A stretch of DNA of 59,228 bases from SIG435 sp045530725 (GTDB taxonomy: Bacteria > Bacillota > Clostridia > UMGS1810), in the NCBI GenBank assembly GCA_045530725.1, contig JAZSCT010000005.1, forward strand, positions 1 to 59,228. Direction: 5' to 3'. Of this stretch, positions 7,565 to 17,298 are shown one piece after another; positions within the stretch are counted from its first letter, which is position 1; each line of letters begins with the position of its first letter. Below the pieces are notes generated by a model. That model saw nothing but the letters and a program-made list of their open reading frames with translations, did no database searches and was not told the DNA's origin. A program made the position numbers and the translations under genes.

Positions 7565-8452
7565 TTATAATTCGAATATGATAGTATGTTTGGTTACCAT
7601 ACAGTCTGGATAATAGGATTTTTTTGCTTTTCTTATACCTTCTATCCCCATATCCTCTTCTCTGTTCACATATTTTATATTCGGCCAGATTTCAGATATA
7701 TATAGGTTATTTATCACGGTGTATGCCCCATCATACATGGTATTTGCCTTTTCTACATGTACAACACAAGTATCTGCATTAAGTTTTTCTCCGAGAGTAA
7801 ATGCGATTATATCATCCTCGTATAATAGGATAACACCAGACAAATTGAGTTTGTTAAAGTTCAATAGGAACTCGCTGATAGATTTCATTTCATCGGTGTA
7901 TTCTTTCGAAAGTTTACTCCCCCACTTTTCAACCAACCATCTATGAGAAAATTGCAAACAACCTTCAATGTTTGATTCGTTGATTTTGACACATCTGTAA
8001 TCAGGATACATGGATTTAAATTTGTTTATATGGTTTCTTTTTGAGTGCAGTTTTTTTCCTTGTAATGTTCTCAGTTTTTCGCCGAAATAAACATAATCGT
8101 TCAAATCGGTATCTTCAAAGATCTGAACTTTTTTAAAATGATTACGAATGAATTCCGCTTCACTTTCAGTTACACTTTCCATTATCATTTCAGTATTATT
8201 AAGCCTAAAATAGTTCTGCAAATTTTTTATACCTGATAGAGGATTGGCTCCACGCGGAAAACAGCATGCTCTTTTTCCATTGCGTTTAGTATAGACAAAA
8301 TAACAGTTATCTTCATCAAAAGAAATAAGTGTATCCATCACATTTCGCCATGCAAACATATTTGCAAATGATGATTCTGAATTTGTTTCATTACCCGAAA
8401 GATATCTGTCATATAGCGGTTTATCTTCAATTTTTAATTGTCTGAAATTCAT
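7565..8452 (-). CDS. DUF2156 protein (MprF C-terminal / GNAT-like fold)
   Basis: 295 residues in the DUF2156 family, whose two GNAT-like halves resemble the aminoacyl-transferase domain of MprF (lysyl-phosphatidylglycerol synthase). The N-terminus (SESSFANMFAWR) and the central KLHSKRNHINKF are typical. Unlike MprF it has no membrane flippase region and is predicted cytoplasmic. Standalone members have no settled function; transfer of an amino acid or acyl group is an inference from fold. First gene of the DUF2156, DJ-1, CPBP run. It starts at ATG 8452 with GGTGAT as ribosome site and lies just after the ftsH terminator. Confidence 0.78.
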   Translation of the reverse strand: MNFRQLKIEDKPLYDRYLSGNETNSESSFANMFAWRNVMDTLISFDEDNCYFVYTKRNGKRACCFPRGANPLSGIKNLQNYFRLNNTEMIMESVTESEAEFIRNHFKKVQIFEDTDLNDYVYFGEKLRTLQGKKLHSKRNHINKFKSMYPDYRCVKINESNIEGCLQFSHRWLVEKWGSKLSKEYTDEMKSISEFLLNFNKLNLSGVILLYEDDIIAFTLGEKLNADTCVVHVEKANTMYDGAYTVINNLYISEIWPNIKYVNREEDMGIEGIRKAKKSYYPDCMVTKHTIIFEL

Positions 8453-8480
8453 AATTATATCACCGATAACATCCGAATAT

Positions 8481-8522
8481 CAACAAAAATAAGCAAGACT
8501 ATGTTTGTAAGCCTTGCTTATT
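8481..8522 (-). terminator. Intrinsic terminator after ftsH
   Basis: On the minus strand, arms AATAAGCAAG (8522-8513) and CTTGCTTATT (8497-8488) are followed by TTTGTTG. It lies 7 bases beyond the ftsH stop. Confidence 0.8.
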
Positions 8523-8529
8523 AATAGTG

Positions 8530-10416
8530 TTAAATTTCTTCGCTTACATTTGTAACTTCTTCTGTGTGTGTATCAGGTGCGGAAACAGACTTATCATCTG
8601 TCAATGATTTTCCTGACATAATAAGTTCAAATTCCTCACCGGAAAGTTTTTCTTTATCCATTAGTGCTGCTGCAACACTGTTAAGGCTGTCAAGATTGTC
8701 GCGAAGCAAACTTTTGCTTTGTTCAAAGCATTTTTCTATAATAGTTTTTACTTCGTTGTCTATTTCTGATGCAACATTTTCGCTAAGGTTTTTTGATTGA
8801 ACAAAGTCTCTGCCAATAAATACTTCATCGTGTTCTGATCCGAAACAAATAGGACCAATTTTGTCACTCATACCAAACTTTGTTACCATCTGTCTTGCGA
8901 TTTTTGATGCTCTTTCTATGTCGTTTGATGCACCTGTGCTGATATCATCAAGTGTAATTTCTTCTGCAGCACGCCCTCCCAGAAGCACTACAATATTATC
9001 AAGCATTTCGCGTTTTGTACCATAATATTTATCTTCACTTGGAAGATGCATTGTGTATCCTCCAGCTCTGCCTCGAGGTATGATGGAAATCTGATGCACA
9101 GGGTCCTGAGAAGGAAGAAGTTTTGTGACAACTGCATGACCTGCCTCATGAAATGCTGTGAGTTTCTTTTCCTTTTCTGTCATTGTACGGGTTTTCTTTT
9201 CTGTGCCCACAACAACCTTAATCATTGCATCTTCCATATCTGTTGTATCAATTTTTGTTTTGTGTCTTCTTGCAGCGAGAAGTGCTGCTTCGTTAAGAAG
9301 GTTTGCAAGGTCAGCACCTGTGAGACCTGCAGTTGATTTTGCAGTTACTGACAAATCAACATCATCTGCAAGAGGTTTATTTTTGGCATGTACTCTGAGT
9401 ATTGCTTCCCTACCCTTTGCATCAGGATAATCTACACCGACCTGTCTGTCAAATCTACCCGGTCTTAAAAGAGCATTATCAAGAATGTCAGGTCTGTTTG
9501 TTGCTGCGATTACAACAACAGATTGATTTGCAGCGAATCCATCCATTTCAACAAGTAACTGATTGAGTGTTTGTTCTCTTTCGTCGTGACCGCCTCCAAG
9601 TCCTGCACCTCTCTGACGTCCGACTGCATCGATTTCGTCGATAAACACAATACTCGGGGCTTCTTTTTTGGCTTCTTCAAATAAATCCCTTACTCGTGAT
9701 GCACCTACACCAACGAACATTTCTACGAAATCAGAACCGCTTATTGAGAAAAACGGAACACCGGCTTCGCCTGCTACCGCCTTTGCAAGGAGAGTTTTAC
9801 CTGTTCCCGGAGGGCCTACAAGAAGGACACCTTTTGGAATTTTTGCACCTAAAGCATTGAATTTTTCAGGTGATTTAAGAAATTCGACAATTTCCTGAAG
9901 TTCTTCTTTTTCTACGTCAGCACCTGCAACATCATTAAATGTAATCGGGTTATTGTTTTTATCATGGCGTCTTGCACGGCTTTTGCCAAAATTCATGGCT
10001 TTTCCGCCACCGCCCTGAGACTGTCTGATGAAAAATACCCAGAAACATACAAAAAGAATCAAAAGGAAGAAACTTGGGAGCATTGATATCCACCAGGGTT
10101 GTTTTTCAGGACGTGGTGTTTTTAATATAAGTGTATTGTTTTCGATTTGAAGTTTAATCTGTTCTCCTGAATGTTTATATAAAACTTCTATTGACGGAAT
10201 GTCAGACACAATAGTTTTGCCGTTTTTAGTAACAGCTGTCGCAACATTATTACTGTCAATAGTCAGTTGCTTGATTTCAGCAGCGTTAATCTTTGTTACC
10301 AGTTCAGAGAAATTTATTTCATTGGGAACTTCGTTAAAATTCATTAATGATATTATTCCGACTATAACAAACGCCAGAATAATATAAAATCCAATGCCTT
10401 TTATGTATTTATTCAA
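8530..10416 (-). CDS. ftsH: ATP-dependent zinc metalloprotease FtsH
   Basis: 628 residues. Two membrane helices flank an extracytoplasmic domain (helices about residues 7-25 and 108-128). The AAA+ domain has Walker A GPPGTGKT near residue 200, Walker B VFIDEID and the second region of homology ATNRPDILDNALLRPGRF. The M41 peptidase domain has zinc site HEAGH near residue 422. It degrades misfolded membrane proteins and unstable regulators as a membrane hexamer. The start is TTG at 10416 with AGGAGG 8 bases upstream. It lies 78 bases after hpt, the tilS-hpt-ftsH order common in Firmicutes. Confidence 0.97.
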   Translation of the reverse strand: MNKYIKGIGFYIILAFVIVGIISLMNFNEVPNEINFSELVTKINAAEIKQLTIDSNNVATAVTKNGKTIVSDIPSIEVLYKHSGEQIKLQIENNTLILKTPRPEKQPWWISMLPSFFLLILFVCFWVFFIRQSQGGGGKAMNFGKSRARRHDKNNNPITFNDVAGADVEKEELQEIVEFLKSPEKFNALGAKIPKGVLLVGPPGTGKTLLAKAVAGEAGVPFFSISGSDFVEMFVGVGASRVRDLFEEAKKEAPSIVFIDEIDAVGRQRGAGLGGGHDEREQTLNQLLVEMDGFAANQSVVVIAATNRPDILDNALLRPGRFDRQVGVDYPDAKGREAILRVHAKNKPLADDVDLSVTAKSTAGLTGADLANLLNEAALLAARRHKTKIDTTDMEDAMIKVVVGTEKKTRTMTEKEKKLTAFHEAGHAVVTKLLPSQDPVHQISIIPRGRAGGYTMHLPSEDKYYGTKREMLDNIVVLLGGRAAEEITLDDISTGASNDIERASKIARQMVTKFGMSDKIGPICFGSEHDEVFIGRDFVQSKNLSENVASEIDNEVKTIIEKCFEQSKSLLRDNLDSLNSVAAALMDKEKLSGEEFELIMSGKSLTDDKSVSAPDTHTEEVTNVSEEI

Positions 10417-10494
10417 ATGAATCGCCTCCTATATATGTATTATATCCTTTTAGCGGATAATTATTTATAACATTTGATAATAAAAGGTTATATT

Positions 10495-11016
10495 CTATTC
10501 TTCGTCTATAACGGCAATGTAAGGTAGATTTCTGTATTCTTCATTTACATCAAGACCGTATCCTACAACAAATCTGTCCTCAATTTTATATCCGATATAA
10601 TCAGCATCGATATCTGCAGTTCTTCGTTCAAATTTGTCAAGAAAAGCACATATTTTCAATTCTTTTGGATTTTTATTAAGAATGTATTTTTTCAAGTTGA
10701 AGAGAGTGATTCCTGTGTCAATTATATCTTCAACAATGACAACATTTTTGCCCTCTATATCTATATCAAGATCTTTTTTGATTTTGAGTTTTCCGCTTGA
10801 AACAGTAGAAGAACCGTAACTTGACACCTGCATAAAGTCGATTCTTACATCAGATTTGATGTGTTTGAGCAAATCTGAGAAAAACATATATGATCCTTTA
10901 AGAATACATATAAATGTGATCTGCTCTCCTTTGAAATGTTTATCAAGTTTAGAAGCAATTTCAATTACTTTTTCTGTGATTTCTGTTTCGTTAATGATTA
11001 TTTTGTCAATTTTCAT
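10495..11016 (-). CDS. hpt: Hypoxanthine phosphoribosyltransferase
   Basis: 173 residues. The PRPP-binding motif VVIVEDIIDTGITL is at about residues 92-105 with the two acidic residues E96 and D97, and the flexible-loop region VSSYGSSTVSSG is at 64-75. The C-terminal VGYGLDVNEEYRNLPYI is typical of purine salvage HPRT. It makes IMP or GMP from hypoxanthine or guanine and PRPP, complementing the de novo genes at 40-52 kb. The ATG at 11016 lies inside the last codons of tilS (11-base overlap), so translation is coupled. Confidence 0.95.
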   Translation of the reverse strand: MKIDKIIINETEITEKVIEIASKLDKHFKGEQITFICILKGSYMFFSDLLKHIKSDVRIDFMQVSSYGSSTVSSGKLKIKKDLDIDIEGKNVVIVEDIIDTGITLFNLKKYILNKNPKELKICAFLDKFERRTADIDADYIGYKIEDRFVVGYGLDVNEEYRNLPYIAVIDEE

Positions 11017-12367
11017 CTTTTGTACCCCTTGTAATTTTTAATATATTTTTTGTATTAATATCAACTTTAAAAAGTTCGCCGGTCCTTATGCCGATTATCG
11101 CTGCTATATTGTCATCTGAACATAAAATCAGCAAATTATTACGTAAATTGGTCGGGATTTTTGAATCAATGTAAAAATCTTTCAGTTTTTTATTATTTTT
11201 CATCCCTGAAGGTACAAAGGTGTCCCCTTCCCTTCTGTTGCGGATGGTAAGTTTTCCGAGTTTATCAAGATCAAGATATGTTGTGTTAATCTCGGAGTAG
11301 TTTATCATATTACGATTTGTAATGATTTCGAATATAATGGTTTCTTCTGTTTCGTGTATGAATAACGGTTTGAACTCATCTGAAACATCATAATAGTAAT
11401 TTTTTGCTTTATCAATGTCACAGGAAATGATTATTTTGTCATATGACCTTGTAAAGTGCAGTTTGTTGCCAAAATGAAATGATTTTCCTGTTTTGAGAGA
11501 AAGGATATCTGTAATATTTTTGTATGACAAGTCAATGCTATACGAAACAAGTTGACAGATGCATTCTATAAGAACTCTTCTGATTATTACCTGATCCTCT
11601 TCCTTGTCAATGATTATTTCGCACAATCCGTCAGAGAAACTACAGTATTTCTTGATATATTCATCGGTTTTTTTCTGTATATATTCATCCTCTTCTCTTA
11701 TAATGTCTGCACATCTTTTTGCATTGTCAAGAAATGACGGATTAATTCTATCAAAATGAGGAGTAATACAATTTCTGATAATGTTTCTTGAATAAATATC
11801 GTCATTGTTTGATGAATCTACAATATACTTAATTTTGTTAGAGCAAAGGAATTCTTCTATATCCTTTCTCTTTGTATTTATAAGCGGTCTGACGATGTTT
11901 CCGTTTAAAGGTGGAATACCACACAACCCCTTCATTCCGCTTCCTCTTAACAGATTGAAAATCATTGTTTCGAGACTATCGTCCATGTTGTGGGCAACTG
12001 CGATTTTTGATGCATTTGTTTCTTCTAATGCTTCGTTAAAGCACAAATAGCGTATGTTTCTTCCCGCCAGTTCTTCGGAAATTCCCTTTTCTTTTGCAAT
12101 TTCCGGAACATTTTTCCGATATACCTTAAGAGGAATATTGTGGCTTTTGCAAAAATCAATTACAAAGTTTTCATCTCTGTAAGCCTCGTCACCTCTTATC
12201 ATATGATTTATGTGAACTGCAATAATCCTGTATCCGAGTTCTTTTAAGGAATAAACTAATGAAACAGAATCTGCACCACCCGAAAAACCTACAATTATCT
12301 CATCATCGTGAGAAATCATAGAGTGGTATTCTATAGTTTTCTTAATGTTGTCTAAGAACAAATTCAT
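11006..12367 (-). CDS. tilS: tRNA(Ile)-lysidine synthetase
   Basis: 453 residues. The N-type ATP pyrophosphatase loop SGGADS lies at residues 29-34, and a family-specific stretch (NLLRGSGMKGLCG) follows in the middle. The C-terminal domain ends RNRREGDTFVPSGM...KKLKDFYIDSKIP, the tRNA-binding TilS C domain. It converts the wobble cytidine of tRNA-Ile(CAU) to lysidine, essential for reading AUA. SD AGGAGAG sits just before the ATG at 12367. It overlaps hpt and lies 9 bases after dnaB. Confidence 0.95.
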   Translation of the reverse strand: MNLFLDNIKKTIEYHSMISHDDEIIVGFSGGADSVSLVYSLKELGYRIIAVHINHMIRGDEAYRDENFVIDFCKSHNIPLKVYRKNVPEIAKEKGISEELAGRNIRYLCFNEALEETNASKIAVAHNMDDSLETMIFNLLRGSGMKGLCGIPPLNGNIVRPLINTKRKDIEEFLCSNKIKYIVDSSNNDDIYSRNIIRNCITPHFDRINPSFLDNAKRCADIIREEDEYIQKKTDEYIKKYCSFSDGLCEIIIDKEEDQVIIRRVLIECICQLVSYSIDLSYKNITDILSLKTGKSFHFGNKLHFTRSYDKIIISCDIDKAKNYYYDVSDEFKPLFIHETEETIIFEIITNRNMINYSEINTTYLDLDKLGKLTIRNRREGDTFVPSGMKNNKKLKDFYIDSKIPTNLRNNLLILCSDDNIAAIIGIRTGELFKVDINTKNILKITRGTKDEN

Positions 12368-12376
12368 TTATCTCTC

Positions 12377-13714
12377 CTATTGTTCAGGATCTTTGTGAAC
12401 TATATCAACATCAACGAATTTTGTAAGTTCTCCTATCCAGCCAACCGGGAACGAATCACAGGCACCGTTTCTGTGCTTGGCAATGATTACTTCTGCGGCT
12501 CTCTGGTCAGCGGCTTCGTTGTATCTTGATTCTCTGAACAAGAACATAACAATATCAGCATCCTGCTCGATTGCACCTGAGTCTCTCAGGTCACTAAGTT
12601 GAGGCTTGTGATCTGTTCGTTTATCTGCTTCTCTGTTCAACTGAGAAAGTGCAATAACCGGAACCTGAAGTTCTTTAGCAAGGATTTTCAGAAGTCTGGA
12701 GTTGTCCGAAATTTCCTGTTGTCTTGAATCAGCCCTGCCCTGTCCGCTCATTAACTGCAGATAGTCGATTACAATCAGATCAAGTTGCCCTCTTAATTTG
12801 AGGTTTTTGCATTTTGCTCTGATTTCTGCAACGGTTATACCGGGAGTATCATCTATGTAAATATTTGATTTTGAAATCATTTCCATTGTCTGGACAAGTC
12901 TTACAGAGTCATTCTGATCAATGTCGCCATCACGGATTTTACCGCTTGGTATAAGTGCTTCACTTGATAATATTCTGTTTGCCAACTGTTCTTTGCCCAT
13001 TTCAAGGCTGAATATAGCGACAGAAGCGTTGCCTCTCATAGCAGCATTTGTGGCTATGTTTATTGCAAAACTGGTTTTGCCCATAGATGGTCGTGCGGCA
13101 ATAAGAATCAGGTCTGTGGGATGAAGACCCGATGTTCTTTTGTCAAGTTCGCCAAATCCTGTGGGAATACCAGTTGTGGCACCTTTATTTTTGATTAGTT
13201 CTGAAAGAGTTGCAAGGTTTGTCTTTAAGATATCTTTGATATGAAAGATATCTGTCATTTCTTTCCCCTGTGCAATATCAAGGATAGACATTTCGGCAAG
13301 GTTTAATACCTTATCAACTTCGTTATCTATGTTATAACTGTCTTCGATTATTTTGGATGAACCGTTTATAAGATTTCTTCTGAGTGCATTATCTTTTATA
13401 ATTTTGATATGATATTTAAGATTTGCAGTTGTACTTACCATAAATCGTAATTGAGTAAGATACTCAATGCCGCCTGCTGTCTCAAAGTCCATTCCAAGTT
13501 CATTTTTGAGTGTGACAAGGTCGATCGGTTCTGCACGGTTGGATATGCTGATCATAGCCTCGTATATCTTCTGATGCTGAGCAAGATACAGATCTTTTAC
13601 TTTAATTTTTGCAGATATTTCACTGAGAACAGAATTGTCAAATATAATACATCCAAGAACAACCTGCTCCGCCTCTATGTTGTGAGGCATTATGTTTGCA
13701 TTATTTTCCGGCAT
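12377..13714 (-). CDS. dnaB: Replicative DNA helicase DnaB (DnaC in Bacillus)
   Basis: 445 residues from the ATG at 13714, chosen because GGAGG lies 5 bases upstream; a TTG at 13726 would overlap that site. The N-terminal domain (PHNIEAEQVVLGCI) is followed by a RecA-like ring domain with Walker A ARPSMGKTS near residues 203-211, IDYLQLM, and DLRDSGAIEQDADIV as the C-terminal motor motif. No intein is present. It unwinds DNA at the replication fork as a hexamer. It lies 25 bases after rplI in the conserved order yybS-gdpP-rplI-dnaB. Confidence 0.96.
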   Translation of the reverse strand: MPENNANIMPHNIEAEQVVLGCIIFDNSVLSEISAKIKVKDLYLAQHQKIYEAMISISNRAEPIDLVTLKNELGMDFETAGGIEYLTQLRFMVSTTANLKYHIKIIKDNALRRNLINGSSKIIEDSYNIDNEVDKVLNLAEMSILDIAQGKEMTDIFHIKDILKTNLATLSELIKNKGATTGIPTGFGELDKRTSGLHPTDLILIAARPSMGKTSFAINIATNAAMRGNASVAIFSLEMGKEQLANRILSSEALIPSGKIRDGDIDQNDSVRLVQTMEMISKSNIYIDDTPGITVAEIRAKCKNLKLRGQLDLIVIDYLQLMSGQGRADSRQQEISDNSRLLKILAKELQVPVIALSQLNREADKRTDHKPQLSDLRDSGAIEQDADIVMFLFRESRYNEAADQRAAEVIIAKHRNGACDSFPVGWIGELTKFVDVDIVHKDPEQ

Positions 13715-13739
13715 TTTTTCCTCCAAATTATCAAGAAAA

Positions 13740-14186
13740 TTACTGAGCCTTAACAGTTACTTTGAGTTTACCTGTTATACCGGGATGAAGTTTTACGTCG
13801 AGTGTGTAGTCTCCGAGGGCTTTTATTCCGTCAGGCAAAACAATTTTTCTTTTGTCAATGTGGATTTTTGAATCTGCTTTCAATTTATCTGCAACATCCT
13901 TTGCTGTTATAGAACCGAAAAGTTTGCCGTTGTCGCCTGATTTTGCAGTTAAAACAACAGATACTGAATCAAGTTTTTTTGCAAGAATATGAGCATTTTC
14001 CTCTGCCATATCTTTCTGATACTGTATGGATTCATTCTTACCTTTTATGTCGTTCAGATTGGCGTTTGTTGCTTCAACAGCAACGCCTTTTGGTAAAAGA
14101 AAGTTCTTTGCATAGCCATCGCTGACATTCTTGATTTCACCTTTTTTACCCTGTCCTTTTACATCCTGAAGAAAAATAACTTTCAT
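13740..14186 (-). CDS. rplI: 50S ribosomal protein L9
   Basis: 148 residues, the usual length. The N-terminal rRNA-binding domain contains MKVIFLQDVKGQGKKGE and GYAKNFLLPKG. A long alpha-helical connector (about 42-75) joins the C-terminal domain FGSITAKDVAD. L9 binds 23S rRNA domain V and helps keep the reading frame. Between gdpP and dnaB, as in Bacillus. Confidence 0.97.
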   Translation of the reverse strand: MKVIFLQDVKGQGKKGEIKNVSDGYAKNFLLPKGVAVEATNANLNDIKGKNESIQYQKDMAEENAHILAKKLDSVSVVLTAKSGDNGKLFGSITAKDVADKLKADSKIHIDKRKIVLPDGIKALGDYTLDVKLHPGITGKLKVTVKAQ

Positions 14187-14204
14187 TTGTCTGTGTTCCT
14201 TTCT

Positions 14205-16199
14205 TTAATTTAAAACCGAGTCGATACATTCGTACAATGTATTCATACACTCAAGGATATTTTCTTTTTTTATGAATGTTGCAGCGACGGTTATATGTCC
14301 GCCACCACCCATTTTTTCCATTATTGTCTGTACATTTATATCGCCGAGTGATCTGGCGCTTATAAAATATGAATCGCCCATATCACACACAACAAAAGAT
14401 GCACTTACACCTTTGATATTGAGTATTTCGTCTGCGGCACTTGCCACTACTGTTCTCATATCAGGGTCGTTTTTTTCGCAGTTAGCAATATATATTTTAT
14501 GTTTATATTCTTTTGCCTGAGAAACAATTGTCCAGATTTTAGTAAGTGTTTCTCTGTCAAGTTGAAACATTTTTTTGACTTTAATCTGATCTGCACCGTG
14601 TTTTTTCAAAAAAGATGCCGCATCGAATGTGCCTGTGTTTGTTTTGAAAGAGAAATTCTTGGTGTCAAGATAAATACCTGCATACATGGCGTTTGCCTCT
14701 GTAAGAGGTAATTGGATTGAGTTGTCAAGATACTGTATAAGTTCTGTCACAAGTTCGCTTGCACTGGATGCATATGGCTCGTGATAAGTAAGCACAGCAT
14801 CTGATATAAAATCAGGATTTTTGCGGTGATGATCGATGATTACATACTGTTTGCATTCATTGAGTATATCAGGGTTGTCAAGCATAGAAGAAACGTGAGT
14901 ATCAACTACAATTACAAGAGTGTTTTTGCCTACAATTTCTGCAGCATATTTAGAATTTATAAACAAATCGATATACTCATTCGATAATGAAGATTTGAAA
15001 TTAGAAACTGTCTGGTTGCAACTTTCCATAAGAATCTTCACTTCTTTTCCTGCGTTTGTGATGATCCTTGATAGTCCCAAAGCGGCACCTACAACGTCCA
15101 TATCAGCGTTTTTGTGACCCATTATAATAACATTTTGAGCATTGGATATCAAATCTGACAAAGAGTTTGCTATTACCCTTGCACGGATTCGAGTTCTCTT
15201 TAGAATTTCTTTTGACGTACCGCCGATAAATCTGTATCTTTCGGGAGTTTTAATAGCAATCTGATCTCCACCACGACTGATAGCCATATCCAGGGCTTCA
15301 TAACTCATAGAATCATTTTTTGCCATAGAGTCTCCGCCTGAACCGATTCCTATACTGAAAGTAGGTATTCTGTTTGGATTGTCAGATACAGTTTTGAATT
15401 GGTTAAGTATTTCAAATTTGTTTTCCGAAAATTCGTTGAGGTATTGTTTGCGAAAATAAAACAGATACCTGTCTTTTTCGAGTTTTTTTACAATACCGCC
15501 GGTGCTTTCGGCGATTTTATCAAAAATATTATCATATGCTGCAAAAAGCAATGGCCTTTCTGATGAAGGTGTATTCTGAACAATATCATCATAATTATCG
15601 ATGAGAATAACCCCGGAAACAAATTTTTCGTTTTCGTACATTGATTTGAGGTTTTCGACTTTTGTAATATCTGCAAAATACAGAATAATGATTGAATCAT
15701 CGTGTTCGGAATTTGTAACGGTTCCGAATACGTTATAGATTACATCTTTGTGTTTGACCTTTTCGGATACTGGAACATTATTTTTTGTATTGCTTATGAT
15801 ACTTTTTATGTCAATATCAGGGATAAAATCAGTAACAGGCATTTCAAATCCGATGTCATAATGATTGTCAGAGTCAGAGATTAGTCTGAGAAACAATTCA
15901 TTGTACCAGGAGATGTTTCCTTCTTTTTTTAAAACCACTACAGGGAGAGGAAAATTCATCAGGGATTCTTTACTTGCAGTATCCATTGTAAGTGTGAGTT
16001 CTTCAAAATAATCAAGAATCTGATTTCTTCTCCACAAACCGCTTATTATGTATATAACAAGCAGTATTGAAAATATAGCCATTTCCGTAAGGGCTAATTT
16101 TGTATCAAAAAGAAAAGTGGCAACAGAAAACAAAAATATAACCCAAAGATAGAAGAATTTATTGATAAGAGTGCTTTTTAAAATTTTTCTGGGGTTCAT
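14205..16199 (-). CDS. gdpP: Cyclic-di-AMP phosphodiesterase GdpP
   Basis: 664 residues: two N-terminal membrane helices (about 13-55), a PAS-like domain, and a degenerate GGDEF domain that lacks an intact GGDEF motif and reads IGIGSGGDSM. A DHH domain follows (NADMDVVGAALGL near 363, VDTHVSS, IDHHRKNPDF), then a DHHA1 domain with GGGGHITVAA near 631. It hydrolyses c-di-AMP to pApA, controlling potassium and osmolyte balance and cell-wall strength. SD GGAGGG is 7 bases before the ATG at 16199, 18 bases after yybS. Confidence 0.95.
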   Translation of the reverse strand: MNPRKILKSTLINKFFYLWVIFLFSVATFLFDTKLALTEMAIFSILLVIYIISGLWRRNQILDYFEELTLTMDTASKESLMNFPLPVVVLKKEGNISWYNELFLRLISDSDNHYDIGFEMPVTDFIPDIDIKSIISNTKNNVPVSEKVKHKDVIYNVFGTVTNSEHDDSIIILYFADITKVENLKSMYENEKFVSGVILIDNYDDIVQNTPSSERPLLFAAYDNIFDKIAESTGGIVKKLEKDRYLFYFRKQYLNEFSENKFEILNQFKTVSDNPNRIPTFSIGIGSGGDSMAKNDSMSYEALDMAISRGGDQIAIKTPERYRFIGGTSKEILKRTRIRARVIANSLSDLISNAQNVIIMGHKNADMDVVGAALGLSRIITNAGKEVKILMESCNQTVSNFKSSLSNEYIDLFINSKYAAEIVGKNTLVIVVDTHVSSMLDNPDILNECKQYVIIDHHRKNPDFISDAVLTYHEPYASSASELVTELIQYLDNSIQLPLTEANAMYAGIYLDTKNFSFKTNTGTFDAASFLKKHGADQIKVKKMFQLDRETLTKIWTIVSQAKEYKHKIYIANCEKNDPDMRTVVASAADEILNIKGVSASFVVCDMGDSYFISARSLGDINVQTIMEKMGGGGHITVAATFIKKENILECMNTLYECIDSVLN

Positions 16200-16217
16200 T
16201 CTGTTCCCTCCTTTTGT

Positions 16218-17231
16218 TTATTTAAATAAAATCCTTATGTTGAAATTGTCTATCTTTCTGAAATCACGCGATGCATCTATCATTCCCAGGAGCGAAAGAA
16301 TTGTCAACGGATTGATAAATGTAAACAATGCGAAAACAAAAGATACAAATGTAAAAAATGTTATATAAATTATGATTCTTAATATAGAACTTCTGATATA
16401 CTTTCTGAAATAGAAGTCTATCAAAGAAAGCCCGCACCCTGTGCACATAACAGTCAGTATAGAAATGATGTTTCCTGTGATTATACCGAACATTCCTGAT
16501 GCAAAGAGCGATATAAGATACATAACAAATAATACAAGGACTGTTGTTCTTTTCAACTTTAGTCTTGAAAATGAAATGATATTTTCGAATTTTTCGTCTT
16601 TGTTTATGAATTTAACAACTCTTTTTAAAATGTATATATAAACAATCATAATAATCATAGTTGCAATTATCATAACTGCAGGGGTGGAATATGCTATAGA
16701 ATCTGCGATAATGTTTATATATTCAGGTGTAAGTGACTGATTTCCCATAGATGATGCCAATTGGCCAAACATAATATTTGAATCAATCATCAGTCTTAAT
16801 GGCTCACGTATATATGTGTCCATAATATTTATTTTGTCAACGACAGACATTTTAAGCATTATCAGCATAATACCTAATATAAAAATCAATACACTGTAAG
16901 TGTATATTGTCCTGAAATCTGACTTTTTCTTTATTGAAATGCCTGCAAATACAGAAAACGGATACATAAGTACAAACATTTCAAGTGATTCATAAACTGA
17001 CTTTATATCAGGGGATTTGATGCATAAAGAACCCATCATCAGAATAAGAGATGTTATAGTAATTTTAATTATATCTGCCCTGCTGCACAAATAACCTGTT
17101 ATTCCTGACAATATTGGTATGAGTATAAAACAAACAACTTTGTAAGGTGTCGGAATATAATTGATACAAAAGGACAAAACCATCAGCATTATAACTGATA
17201 TAACTTTTTTAATCGTGTAATTTTTATCCAA
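16218..17231 (-). CDS. yybS: DUF2232 (YybS-like) integral membrane protein
   Basis: About 337 residues, eight or so membrane helices, with the ending PLTILSLLGMIDASRDFRKI. DUF2232/YybS is unassigned but conserved upstream of gdpP. The start is taken as TTG at 17231. GGAG (17239-17242) lies 7 bases upstream, whereas the in-frame ATG at 17279 is upstream of the promoter -10 (17270-17275) and so cannot be on the main transcript. First gene of the run to ftsH. It may be a transport or energy-coupling component by fold resemblance, but nothing in the sequence settles this. Confidence 0.82.
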   Translation of the reverse strand: MDKNYTIKKVISVIMLMVLSFCINYIPTPYKVVCFILIPILSGITGYLCSRADIIKITITSLILMMGSLCIKSPDIKSVYESLEMFVLMYPFSVFAGISIKKKSDFRTIYTYSVLIFILGIMLIMLKMSVVDKINIMDTYIREPLRLMIDSNIMFGQLASSMGNQSLTPEYINIIADSIAYSTPAVMIIATMIIMIVYIYILKRVVKFINKDEKFENIISFSRLKLKRTTVLVLFVMYLISLFASGMFGIITGNIISILTVMCTGCGLSLIDFYFRKYIRSSILRIIIYITFFTFVSFVFALFTFINPLTILSLLGMIDASRDFRKIDNFNIRILFK

Positions 17232-17269
17232 AAGTATTCTCCTTAATAAGAAAAAATATATGTCAATAT

Positions 17270-17298
17270 AGTATAACATAAAAATGGTTTTGATTCAA
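17270..17298 (-). promoter_or_regulatory. Sigma-A promoter of the yybS-gdpP-rplI-dnaB-tilS-hpt-ftsH run
   Basis: -35 TTGAAT (17298-17293), 17-base spacer, -10 TATACT (17275-17270). The -35 overlaps the stop codon of the AlkD-like gene. Transcription should start near 17263, giving a leader of about 32 bases to the TTG start. Confidence 0.78.

Noticed and set aside
8455..8478. TATAAT just before the DUF2156 start as a promoter
   Set aside because: It overlaps the ribosome site and would start transcription at or after the ATG; read-through from ftsH is likelier.
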